Origin: Desulfobacteraceae bacterium
Lineage (GTDB): Bacteria > Desulfobacterota > DSM-4660 > Desulfatiglandales > Desulfatiglandaceae
Assembly: GCA_030642205.1 (NCBI GenBank)
Contig: DAOWOF010000035.1
Span: forward strand, 1-14,242
Length of the DNA stretch: 14,242 bases
Reading direction: 5' to 3'
In this document: positions 1 to 6,724 of the stretch, piece by piece
Layout: each line of letters starts with the position of its first letter
Numbering within the stretch: position 1 is the first letter of the stretch
The notes under the pieces: model-generated
The model's input: only the letters and a program-made list of their open reading frames with translations
Database searches by the model: none
Told to the model about the DNA's origin: nothing
Program-made: the position numbers and the translations under genes

Positions 1-1
1 A

Positions 2-160
2 AAGGAAGCAAAGCCGGCTCTTCGTCTTAAGATCTATGCAAACCAGGCACAGAACAAGAAGTACATATACCAATTGCTAAACTCTTTAGATAGCCCGTTC
101 AGGGGATATTCAAGCAAATTTTTTTATATGAAGCAATCCATGAAACTGTCTCATCAATAA
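2..160 (+). CDS. possible C-terminal fragment of an unidentified protein cut by the window edge
   Basis: An open frame runs from the first bases of the window to a TAA at 158-160, giving 52 residues. The translation is basic and moderately hydrophobic (it contains KEAKPALRLKIY and, near the end, KFFYMKQSMKL). It could be the tail of a gene starting left of the window. I do not recognise a family, and a frame of this length can occur by chance in AT-rich DNA. The stop lies 24 bases before the next start, which would suit a neighbouring gene on the same strand. This is a weak call. Confidence 0.3.
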   Translation, partial: KEAKPALRLKIYANQAQNKKYIYQLLNSLDSPFRGYSSKFFYMKQSMKLSHQ

Positions 161-184
161 AAAATGATAACGGAGGGTCAACTA

Positions 185-340
185 ATGTCAGACTGGAAAT
201 GTTCGAATTGCGGGTATGTATTACAAGATGAAAAGCCACCTGTTGAATGTCCATCATGTAAGGAAAAATGTGATTTCGTTGATGCAACATGTTATATTCC
301 CGACTGCGGTCAAACAGGCAAAGACCCAAGGATAGGATAG
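185..340 (+). CDS. small rubredoxin-like zinc-ribbon protein (51 aa)
   Basis: The 51-residue product begins MSDWKCSNCGYVLQ and has a CxxC pair at residues 6 and 9, then CPSC and further cysteines (C-x3-C, later C-x4-C). This is the metal-knuckle layout of rubredoxin-like domains that bind iron or zinc. The first half resembles the short rubredoxin-like domain found in anaerobe electron-transfer proteins. The second half, with TCYIPDCG, is an extension I know only as a conserved tail in uncharacterised proteins. The start is supported by a good ribosome-binding site (GGAGGG, 172-177) 7 bases before ATG. It heads a run of small redox genes on the same strand, so a role in electron transfer or oxidative-stress defence is inferred. 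The exact function is unknown. Confidence 0.75.
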   Translation: MSDWKCSNCGYVLQDEKPPVECPSCKEKCDFVDATCYIPDCGQTGKDPRIG

Positions 341-459
341 TCTTTACAACAAAAGTTAGCAGTACAAGAAACTGTGTATTGTAATAAGCTAAAAACAATA
401 TACAGTATACCGTACAAAAGCTTAAGTATCGTTGCAGGATTAAAAGGAGAGGTGGCAAT

Positions 460-621
460 ATCAAAAAAAAGAAATATAATTTTAAGATAGAATTTACCCA
501 GTGCGCATGCGGAGAGATAAGTTTTTTAGGTCACGAGAAGTTACGAGAGAAATTTATAGGCAATGAAGACGAAGTGAAAATCCTTTGTCCCATTATGGAA
601 CCAGGATTAGAGGTGAACTAA
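460..621 (+). CDS. CxC mini-protein (53 aa) lacking a canonical start codon; real gene or early pseudogene
   Basis: The frame encodes a lysine-rich N-terminus, then KIEFTQCACGEISF, a helical stretch, and VKILCPIMEPGLEVN before TAA. Cysteines are at residues 15, 17 and 43, so only three possible metal ligands are visible. There is no ATG, GTG or TTG in frame between the upstream stop at 385-387 and the first cysteine. A GGAGAGG ribosome-binding site at 446-452 is followed at normal spacing by ATC at 460, which would be a one-base variant of ATG. Alternatively a GTG at 452 would join the frame if the run of eight A's at 463-470 had one more A. It lies between two intact small redox genes on the same strand. 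The frame looks protein-like, but expression is uncertain and I do not recognise the family. Confidence 0.5.
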   Translation: MKKKKYNFKIEFTQCACGEISFLGHEKLREKFIGNEDEVKILCPIMEPGLEVN

Positions 622-658
622 AAGAAGAGAATCAAATTTAAAAAAGGGGAGTTAATCA

Positions 659-1099
659 ATGGGTAAAGCACTTATAGTTTATTCTACAAGGACAGGTGAA
701 ACAAAAAACATTGCGGAATTGATTGCTGAAGGTATCCGAATTTCAGGAACAAAAGCAACTTTAATAAATGTTACGAGCCTTAAGAATGAAAAGGATCTTG
801 ATGGTTATGATGCCTATGTTTTTGGCTCTGCCACCTACCATGGTGAAATGATCCAGGGCATGAAAAAAATGCTTTTTATATCCGAAAAGGCAAATCTTGA
901 AGGCAAAATTGGTGGATCCTTTGGCGCTTTTGGCTGGAGTGGAGAGGCCCCAGGCCGTATTTTCGAGACTATGAAGTATATCTTTAAAATGGATATGGTC
1001 AGCGGACCCTTACTTTTAAAATCTTCGATACTAGGCGGAGCCACTGTGATGGCACAGGATTACGGACGCGAAATTGCAAAAAAGATAAATGTTTCCTAG
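659..1099 (+). CDS. flavodoxin
   Basis: The 146-residue length is standard for a short-chain flavodoxin, a soluble FMN protein that carries one or two electrons between redox partners. The N-terminal beta strand leads into the phosphate-binding loop STRTGET (residues 9-15). The later FMN-contacting loops are seen as GSATYHGE and GAFGWSGEAPG. That last motif resembles the flavodoxin domain of A-type flavoproteins (rubredoxin:oxygen oxidoreductases), but no metallo-beta-lactamase diiron domain is attached, so this is a stand-alone flavodoxin. The start is supported by AGGGGAG at 646-652. It sits among rubredoxin-like and ferritin-like genes, which suggests electron supply for oxygen or peroxide reduction. 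The family call is firm and the partner is inferred. Confidence 0.9.
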   Translation: MGKALIVYSTRTGETKNIAELIAEGIRISGTKATLINVTSLKNEKDLDGYDAYVFGSATYHGEMIQGMKKMLFISEKANLEGKIGGSFGAFGWSGEAPGRIFETMKYIFKMDMVSGPLLLKSSILGGATVMAQDYGREIAKKINVS

Positions 1100-1135
1100 A
1101 CAATAAATAAACAAAATTTAAAAACCGAAACGGTC

Positions 1136-1323
1136 ATGACAACACCACAACACTGTCCTGTATGGAAGCAGTTTAAGAATTTGAAGGTTTTTTTCCTGTA
1201 AATGTCCAAATTGAGGGAAAGATAAGGAAATCTTTTCGGATGAATTTGATAAAAAGCACATCTGCACAGAGTGTGGCAAGGAATATAGACTTTGCCAAAT
1301 GTACTTATGACGCTGGGAGATAG
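1136..1323 (+). pseudogene. degraded small zinc-ribbon protein gene (two frameshifts and one nonsense codon)
   Basis: The first frame starts at ATG 1136 and reads TPQHCPVWKQFKNLK until a TAA at 1199. Removing one T from the seven-T run at 1188-1194 continues it as SCKCPN, then a TGA (1212-1214) exactly where a cysteine is expected, then GKDKEIFSDEFDKKH and ICTECGKE. A second slip, one extra T near 1284, lets it finish as IDFAKCTYDAGR with TAG at 1321-1323. The repaired product of about 61 residues would be a double-knuckle zinc-ribbon protein. No good ribosome-binding site precedes the ATG. The conserved cysteine spacing shows it was once coding and the three lesions show it is broken now. 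A selenocysteine reading of the TGA is possible but would not explain the frameshifts. Confidence 0.7.
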
Positions 1324-1420
1324 GGGCTGTAAATCTTATGGATCAGTATGAATAGACGCATCCCCTACCTACCCAATCAAAACAGAGAGGGACCGGATAA
1401 CTCTAATTATAGGAGATATA

Positions 1421-1876
1421 ATGGAATTTAAGACCTTTGATGAAATCATCACGTATGCAATTGAAAAGGAAAAACAAGCGGTTGCTTTTTATGAAGATTT
1501 AAGCAGGCATGAAAAATCTTCCGACATGAAAAATACTTTTCAATCCTTTGTAAAAGATGAGCAGAAACATGTGGAGATATTGACAAATCATTCAAAAAAA
1601 AATATTGAACGTTACAAGTTGAAGAAGATACACGATTTACAGAGAAGCAACTACCTTGTTGATATAAACTATGAACCTGGCATGGCTTTCCCTGATATCT
1701 TGAGGCTTGCCATGAAACGAGAAGAAAAGGCCGTTCAATTATATGAAGATTTGAGTAAACAGATGGAAATTGAAGAAAACAAGAAGCTCTTCGATGTTCT
1801 GGCTCAAGAAGAAAAAAAGCATAAATTAAAGATAGAAACAATCTTTGATGACTTAATGCTGGAAAGGGGAGATTAA
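1421..1876 (+). CDS. rubrerythrin-type ferritin-like diiron protein
   Basis: The 151-residue product has two repeats of the ferritin-like helix pair. The first has EKEKQAVAFYEDL and then DEQKH (residues 46-50). The second has REEKAVQLYEDL and then QEEKKH. The pattern E-x6-Y followed by E-x-x-H, twice, is the carboxylate and histidine ligand set of a rubrerythrin-like diiron centre. There is no C-terminal rubredoxin domain, so the electron donor would be separate, and a rubredoxin gene lies 41 bases downstream. Rubrerythrins reduce hydrogen peroxide in anaerobes, but erythrin-like ferritin proteins without rubredoxin vary in function, so peroxidase activity is an inference. ATAGGAGATATA precedes the ATG. 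The region between the broken zinc-ribbon gene and this start (1324-1420) holds nothing else I can identify. Confidence 0.85.
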   Translation: MEFKTFDEIITYAIEKEKQAVAFYEDLSRHEKSSDMKNTFQSFVKDEQKHVEILTNHSKKNIERYKLKKIHDLQRSNYLVDINYEPGMAFPDILRLAMKREEKAVQLYEDLSKQMEIEENKKLFDVLAQEEKKHKLKIETIFDDLMLERGD

Positions 1877-1917
1877 ATCGAATTTCCTGGAACCAATTTA
1901 TTAAGGAAAATAATGAT

Positions 1918-2079
1918 ATGGAAAAGTATATATGCACGATTTGCGAATATGTATATGATCCTGAGGAAGGCGCTCCTGACGATAGAGTAGAAGCTGGTAC
2001 AAGATTTGAAGATCTTTTAGAAGATTGGACATGTCCAGTTTGTGGCGCAACAAAAGATATGTTTGAAATTGAAGAATAA
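1918..2079 (+). CDS. rubredoxin
   Basis: The 53-residue product has the two rubredoxin knuckles: CTIC at residues 6-9 followed by EYVYDP, and CPVCGA near residue 39, with the usual GTRFEDL and DWTCPVCG core. It binds one iron through four cysteines and transfers single electrons. The residue after the first knuckle is Glu rather than the near-universal Gly, and the common P of FEDLP is Leu here, both mild departures. The start is set by AAGGA at 1903-1907. It follows the ferritin-like gene closely on the same strand, so the two may form a rubredoxin plus rubrerythrin-type pair, probably co-transcribed. Confidence 0.93.
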   Translation: MEKYICTICEYVYDPEEGAPDDRVEAGTRFEDLLEDWTCPVCGATKDMFEIEE

Positions 2080-2118
2080 TAATGTCATACAAACTAGTGA
2101 GTATAAGTAAAGTTACAG

Positions 2119-2143
2119 GTAGCTATTCAGCGAATATCCACTG
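2119..2143. mobile_element. orphan end of the 250-bp element
   Basis: This stretch starts GTAGCTATTCAGCGAATATC and continues CACTG. It matches the left end of the element copy at 7752 (GTACCTATTCAGCGAATATC then CACCG) with two differences. Nothing of the element core follows, and no second end is found nearby. It is probably a remnant of a deleted third copy. It ends 10 bases before the start of the cysteine-rich gene at 2154. Confidence 0.65.
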
Positions 2144-2153
2144 TTTATGAGCT

Positions 2154-2345
2154 ATGAAAATTTATCGTCAGGATAGAAAAAAAGGCCCTCAATGTTCGGA
2201 TTGTCATCAATGCCAGAGATGTGGAATCAATCGTTGCCGTATTTGTATAAAAGGTGAACATCGGGCATGTAAAACGATATTTGAGACAGGTTTTACTTAT
2301 GGTCAGTACAAAGAGTGGAGGCAAAACACAGGGAAGTCTCCTTAG
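2154..2345 (+). CDS. small cysteine-rich protein of unknown function (63 aa)
   Basis: The product carries seven cysteines within residues 14-39, spaced C-x2-C-x2-C-x2-C-x4-C-x2-C-x7-C, plus a histidine at 36. This suggests one or two metal sites (zinc or an iron-sulfur cluster). The N-terminus is basic (RQDRKKG). The C-terminus (GFTYGQYKEWRQ) lacks cysteines and looks like an amphipathic or binding tail. I do not recognise a family. There is no Shine-Dalgarno sequence before the ATG. The orphan mobile-element end lies immediately upstream and may have replaced the native leader. It follows the rubredoxin gene by 74 bases on the same strand. The dense, regular cysteine spacing is the main argument that it is real. 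Confidence 0.5.
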   Translation: MKIYRQDRKKGPQCSDCHQCQRCGINRCRICIKGEHRACKTIFETGFTYGQYKEWRQNTGKSP

Positions 2346-2499
2346 TTCAAAGGATGAATTGGCAATCCGCGCACCAGAGTAGCCGGTTTGCCTGCCCTGT
2401 CGATTTGAGGATACCCCTTTCCCTTTACCAGCCAGAACACCCCAATCCCGTTCTACACATCTATGTCGTTCTGTCTCCTTTTATTTGTCTTTACTCACA

Positions 2500-4398
2500 C
2501 TAATCAACAACTGATGTTACTACCTCAATTCGGGCCTTTTTCCTGAGATTTTCAAGCCATATGTCAAAGGCCCTTGATTGCTTTTCCTGCATAAGGCTAA
2601 CACGGTACTTATCTTTTTCCTTATCAAATTTGCTTTGATCAACTTTCTCCTTTTCCACCAACCGTATAATATATGCTCCATTTTGATTATTAAAGATTTG
2701 ATCAGGATAAGGCTTTGCCTTGGTCAGTCTGAATGCTGTCTCTGTCAGGGTTGGTATACCTACTATACCAGGGATGTCTTGCTGACGTGTGAAAGAGAGA
2801 TTCGACTGGGCTATTAACTTGTTTTCATTAATAAGATCATCCCAGCCTTTGCCTTTATTAAGCTCCACCAAATATTTTTCAGCAACAGTTTTTGCCTTAA
2901 GAGAAGCCAGATGTGTCTTGTAATCATCTTTGACTGCTTCGTCAACTACCTCCAGTTTGGGTAAACAGGAGTCCTTTTTATCAATTAATTGAAATAGATA
3001 ATATATATTTTGTAATTCTACTAAATCACTGATCTCATCTTTTTCCATGGCAAAAAGAGATTTGCCCATCTTTGCCGATCCCGAAATTCCAGGCACAGAT
3101 TCAGACAGAGGAAAATAGTCGGTATTCCGGATCTTGAACCCATTTTCAGACGCATACTTTTTAAGGTCAATGTCATAGGGCATTTGATCTATAAGGGTGA
3201 GGCCTTTTTCATGTGCCAATTCCTGACTGGCATTATTGGCCAGGGATTCCTTTATCTTGTCACGTACCTCTGGTAATGTTTTTTGTCCTGCCTCTTTAAT
3301 ATCTTCAATCTTGATAATATGATAACCAAAACGGGTCCTCACCAGATCGCTGATATCCCCCTTCTTTAATTTGAAAACAGCATCTTCAAAGGCCTTGACC
3401 ATCTGGCCTTTTTCAAAATAGCCCAGATCTCCTCCAGTCACCCTTGTAGGACCTTCGGAGAATTTTTTGGCCAATGAAGCAAAATCTTTATCTTCGCGTG
3501 CCTTGGCAAGGATCTCTTTTGCTGTTTTTAGTACTTTTTCGTTTTCTTTCTCAGGAGCATCCTTGCTCAGTTTGAAAAGGATATGTCTTGCCCGTACTTT
3601 TTTGGGAACAGAAAAGGAAGTAATATTAAATTCGTAATAATCCTTGATCTCGGAATCAGTGATATGGGCCTGATCCTTAAAATTAACCGGATCAATAGCA
3701 AGATAGGCTACTTTGATCTTTTCAGGAATTCTGTAAGATGCTTTCTTCTCATCAAAATAGGCTTCAAGTGATCCCTGATCAAATTTTACAGTATCTTGAA
3801 ATTGTTCGGGCTTGACATGAATAAAATCAACTTTGATTTTTTCATTCTGAAAATGATAATAATCCCTGACCTCATGATCAGTAATGTTAATAAAGGCAGA
3901 CAGAAAATTATTAAGTTTTTGATAAAGTAAATCTTTCGCAAGGTCTGCTTCAAAATCTTCCGGCTCCATCCGGGTCATGTTTAACATAGATCTGTATCTC
4001 CCTATGTCAAAATGGCTGTCTACCTGGAAAGCCTCATACTCTATAATTGTTTTCTGCACCTCATCCTCTGTAACTGACAGGCCTATTCTCCCTGCTTCCT
4101 GAGTGATCAGACGTTGACTTATAAGGTTATTGAGTGCCGTTCGTTTCAGATTCAGGGCCTTGGCCAATTGATCATTCCATACCCCTTTATATTTCTTTTG
4201 GAACATCTCACGGAGGGTAAAATAGGCTTTGTTAAATTCTTTTTTGGTAATTAGATCTCCATTTACCGTGGCAACCTTAAGATCCTTTTGCGAGGTAAAA
4301 GAATAGCCAAAATAAAAGATAAAGACCAATGCAATAATAGCAATCAAAAATTTGATCAACCAAGATTTTGCATGCTTTCTCATTAGGCCCATTAACAT
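2500..4398 (-). CDS. ppiD: PpiD/SurA-type peptidylprolyl isomerase (membrane-anchored periplasmic chaperone)
   Basis: The 632-residue protein has a short cytoplasmic N-terminus (RKHAKSW), one transmembrane helix at about residues 13-32, a SurA-N-like chaperone domain from about 40 to 220, and a parvulin domain at about 265-365 (KVRARHILFKL at its start, GGDLGYFEKGQM within it, FGYHIIKIED at its end). A long C-terminal region follows, as in PpiD. Such proteins are anchored in the inner membrane facing the periplasm and assist folding of exported and outer-membrane proteins. Length and order match PpiD (E. coli about 620 aa). AAGGAGG nine bases before the ATG supports the start. It is the last gene of the minus-strand block, separated from aroA by a mobile element, and may have its own promoter there. 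No terminator is clear in the 154 bases below it. Confidence 0.9.
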   Translation of the reverse strand: MLMGLMRKHAKSWLIKFLIAIIALVFIFYFGYSFTSQKDLKVATVNGDLITKKEFNKAYFTLREMFQKKYKGVWNDQLAKALNLKRTALNNLISQRLITQEAGRIGLSVTEDEVQKTIIEYEAFQVDSHFDIGRYRSMLNMTRMEPEDFEADLAKDLLYQKLNNFLSAFINITDHEVRDYYHFQNEKIKVDFIHVKPEQFQDTVKFDQGSLEAYFDEKKASYRIPEKIKVAYLAIDPVNFKDQAHITDSEIKDYYEFNITSFSVPKKVRARHILFKLSKDAPEKENEKVLKTAKEILAKAREDKDFASLAKKFSEGPTRVTGGDLGYFEKGQMVKAFEDAVFKLKKGDISDLVRTRFGYHIIKIEDIKEAGQKTLPEVRDKIKESLANNASQELAHEKGLTLIDQMPYDIDLKKYASENGFKIRNTDYFPLSESVPGISGSAKMGKSLFAMEKDEISDLVELQNIYYLFQLIDKKDSCLPKLEVVDEAVKDDYKTHLASLKAKTVAEKYLVELNKGKGWDDLINENKLIAQSNLSFTRQQDIPGIVGIPTLTETAFRLTKAKPYPDQIFNNQNGAYIIRLVEKEKVDQSKFDKEKDKYRVSLMQEKQSRAFDIWLENLRKKARIEVVTSVVD

Positions 4399-4454
4399 GC
4401 GGGATATCCTCCTTATAAGGTTTATAAAAACAGGTACTATGTTATAATTTATTT

Positions 4455-4462
4455 AAAAAAAC
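4455..4462. repeat. target-site duplication, left copy (AAAAAAAC) of element A
   Basis: The eight bases AAAAAAAC directly precede the element and recur exactly at 4712-4719 directly after it, as expected for an 8-bp duplication made on insertion. The A-rich composition makes a chance match more likely than for the other copy, but the junctions fit the element ends exactly. Confidence 0.75.
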
Positions 4463-4711
4463 GTAACAATTCAGCTAGTTCAAGGATGCTGATTTCAGAC
4501 ACGTAACACTGATTTGATTAAAACTTTGAAACTGTTTGAACCTTAGAAATCGTTAAGAAAGGATCTATCAGGTAGCTGAACCTGTTTGTAGAATTCCTTG
4601 GCGTATAATTATACATATTTATACTTAGCGAATTCTTTCTTTACGCCCTCTGGTGAGTTTTTCATGGTTTAATCAGATTAGTGTTGCTGTGGATATTAAC
4701 TTAATAGTTAC
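4463..4711. mobile_element. MITE-like non-autonomous element, copy A (249 bp)
   Basis: The element begins GTAACAATTCAGC and ends, on the other strand, GTAACTATTAAGT, forming imperfect terminal inverted repeats. Within it are inner inverted arms (4503-4520 against 4670-4687) and a second matching pair (TTAAGAAAG near 4553 against CTTTCTTTA near 4635), so most of its length is an imperfect palindrome. It aligns over its whole core with copy B at 7752-8004. It has no reading frame that could encode a transposase. It fills the gap between aroA and ppiD. The 8-bp duplications and GTAA ends resemble IS66-family hallmarks, which suggests mobilisation by such a transposase; that link is inferred. Confidence 0.85.
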
Positions 4712-4719
4712 AAAAAAAC
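4712..4719. repeat. target-site duplication, right copy (AAAAAAAC) of element A
   Basis: Exact repeat of 4455-4462 immediately outside the right end of element A. Confidence 0.75.
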
Positions 4720-4747
4720 AATATATTGCCACACGTCATTAAAATGT

Positions 4748-6013
4748 CTAAAGATTATCCCATAATTTCCAGAAATTTGGAAACGATTTTGCAACACAAT
4801 TAGTATTTTTTATCTCGATACCGGGAATCCTTGATCCAATTACAGCCAGACTCATAGCGAGACGATGGTCATCATGGGGATCTACGGTTCCTCCATTCAG
4901 GCTATGTCTGCCATGTATGATGAGCCCGTCATCAAGTTCATCTATCTTTCCTCCCAATTTCTGCCATTCCGTGGCAACTGCCTTGAGTCTGTCGCTTTCC
5001 TTGAAGCGCAGATGAGGAACATTTAGAATCCTGGTTCTACCTTCCGCGAAAAGGGCAATAGCTGCCAAAGTTGGAACCATATCAGGCATGGAACTCATAT
5101 CGACGTCAATACCCCTTAGTTTGCCTCCCACGACCTTGACAGAACCTGATTTCCTGTCAACAAAACAGCCCATCTTCGCAAGGACATCCAAAAAACCAAG
5201 ATCTCCCTGACTGGCGCCAAAGGGATAGATATTCTCTGTTGTCATAGAGCCTCCTGTCACGGCCGCGGCCGCCCAAAAATAGGAGGCCGATGAAATATCT
5301 CCCTGTACATTAAAGATTGTCGGACGATAGCTATGACCGCCATCTACTTTAAAATAATGATAACCATCCTGCTCTACATCAATGCCAAAGGCTTTCATCA
5401 CATCAATTGTAATATCCACATAGGGGCTTGAAACCAGTTCTCCTTCAATTTCCAGTTCAACACCTTTTTTGGTATAAGGCCCTGATAAAAGGATTGATGA
5501 AATAAACTGACTGCTCTGATTCCCCTGAATAGAGGCCTTGCCGCCATTGATTCCATTGGCCTTGATATTGACAGGAGGACAATCATTATTATCAACACAA
5601 ACGGCATCCACGCCAAGTTGCCGTACCGCCTTTACCAAGGCCCCAATAGGCCGCTTAAGCATTCGGTCTACGCCTGTTATAATAAAATCACCTCTGGCAA
5701 GGGCAATCACGGACAAAAGGAGTCTGAACGATGTCCCTGAGTTTCCCATAAAAATTTCTTTTCTTGTACTTGGTATATCAAAACAATCTCCCTGGCCGAT
5801 TATTTTAAGATCATCACCCATCTCCAGGATCTTTACTCCCAGTTCCCGCAAGGCATTTTGAGTATAAAGTGTATCTTCACAGCTCAAATAATTTTTTATA
5901 ATACTTTCACCCCTGGCCAGGCTGGCCGTAATAATGGCCCTGTGTGTAATGCTCTTTGAGCCGGGAATCCTGACTTTGCCTTCAAGTCTGTTTACAGGTT
6001 TAATTCTTTTCAT
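4748..6013 (-). CDS. aroA: 3-phosphoshikimate 1-carboxyvinyltransferase (EPSP synthase)
   Basis: It joins phosphoenolpyruvate to shikimate 3-phosphate, the sixth step of the shikimate pathway, in the cytosol. The 421-residue length is normal. Motifs in order: PGSKSITHR at residues 17-25 (substrate-binding Lys, Ser and Arg), GNSGTSFRLLL near 90 (phosphate and PEP-binding loop), RPIGALVKAV near 120, NQSSQFISSILL near 165, FKESDR near 340 and DDHRLAM near 380. The loop reads GTSFRLL rather than the enteric GTAMRPL, as in many non-enteric enzymes. The start lies 30 bases after aroD, with only a weak ribosome-binding site (GAGAA). It is the last aro gene of the block and its stop is followed by element A. 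Confidence 0.96.
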   Translation of the reverse strand: MKRIKPVNRLEGKVRIPGSKSITHRAIITASLARGESIIKNYLSCEDTLYTQNALRELGVKILEMGDDLKIIGQGDCFDIPSTRKEIFMGNSGTSFRLLLSVIALARGDFIITGVDRMLKRPIGALVKAVRQLGVDAVCVDNNDCPPVNIKANGINGGKASIQGNQSSQFISSILLSGPYTKKGVELEIEGELVSSPYVDITIDVMKAFGIDVEQDGYHYFKVDGGHSYRPTIFNVQGDISSASYFWAAAAVTGGSMTTENIYPFGASQGDLGFLDVLAKMGCFVDRKSGSVKVVGGKLRGIDVDMSSMPDMVPTLAAIALFAEGRTRILNVPHLRFKESDRLKAVATEWQKLGGKIDELDDGLIIHGRHSLNGGTVDPHDDHRLAMSLAVIGSRIPGIEIKNTNCVAKSFPNFWKLWDNL

Positions 6014-6043
6014 TGTAATTTCTCAGGTATGTTCTCTCTTTGC

Positions 6044-6712
6044 TTATGATCCAAAAAGATCAAGGAGATCTTTCATTTCTGTTAAAGGTATTTGACCTGC
6101 TGCCGATTCCTGGCCTGATTTAAGGGAAGCAAAAGTTAAATAGCTGCCCAGCAGCAGCGAAAATACGCGGCTGATCCGACCCATGGACCCCATACAAAAG
6201 GCAATAATCTTTATATTTAAATCAAGAGCCAAAGGAATCAGGCCTAAAACCCGCAGATTGTCTGCCGCTGTTCTGGCCGGGGTTATAATCTTGACGATCT
6301 CGGCCCCGGTGGCGGCCATATTATGAAAAAGGGCCTCCAGCTTGTCTTTGGAAGGGGTTTTGTACAGATGATGATGGGAAATAATTAATTTTGATGTCCC
6401 GGATAAGGAAAAAAGCATCTGACGATATTCAAGCGGCAGACTGTATTCCACATCCACAAAATCTGCCCCCAACTCAATGGCCATTGACAGATAATGCGCC
6501 TGCGAGGCATAGCCTGCCTTGCCGCTGCCTCCTTCCTTTTTGGATCTATAGGTTATAATAAGCGGCTTGGCGGACTTCTGAATCAATTCTGCCAGATCAA
6601 AACTCTCCATCACATCCAGCCGGATTTCAAACAGGTCAGCGTCATTGCCTGCCTGGGCCATTTTAGCAAAAGCTTCCGCATTATTACGGGCCATCACAGG
6701 AATACAGATCAT
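6044..6712 (-). CDS. aroD: type I 3-dehydroquinate dehydratase
   Basis: It dehydrates 3-dehydroquinate to 3-dehydroshikimate through a Schiff-base lysine. The 222-residue protein has EIRLD at 29-33, TYRSKKEGG at 54-62, the catalytic histidine in ISHHH (about residue 114) and the Schiff-base lysine in EIVKI at 141. A GRISRVF segment and a QIPLTEM segment near the C-terminus complete the phosphate and substrate pocket. It is a stand-alone type I domain and not fused to shikimate dehydrogenase. Its start lies 12 bases after the DHQ synthase II stop, with AGGA in the junction, so the two are translated from one message. It acts directly on that enzyme's product. Confidence 0.95.
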   Translation of the reverse strand: MICIPVMARNNAEAFAKMAQAGNDADLFEIRLDVMESFDLAELIQKSAKPLIITYRSKKEGGSGKAGYASQAHYLSMAIELGADFVDVEYSLPLEYRQMLFSLSGTSKLIISHHHLYKTPSKDKLEALFHNMAATGAEIVKIITPARTAADNLRVLGLIPLALDLNIKIIAFCMGSMGRISRVFSLLLGSYLTFASLKSGQESAAGQIPLTEMKDLLDLFGS

Positions 6713-6724
6713 GAAATGACAGTC

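Noticed and set aside
1212..1214. TGA as selenocysteine
   Set aside because: The nearby hairpin is weak and too close to the codon for a typical bacterial SECIS, and two frameshifts in the same gene favour decay.
1449..1937. Long open frame on the minus strand over the ferritin-like gene
   Set aside because: It is antisense to a clear diiron protein gene, and its translation is low-complexity with no family features.
2315..2503. Open frame (62 codons) between the cysteine-rich gene and ppiD
   Set aside because: It overlaps the end of the cysteine-rich frame, has no ribosome-binding site and has no protein-like features. I see nothing else in 2346-2499.
5720..5750. Variant PEP-binding loop in EPSP synthase (GTSFRLL) as an unusual inhibitor-insensitive form
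   Set aside because: The Leu in place of Pro is common in non-enteric EPSP synthases, so this is normal family variation.
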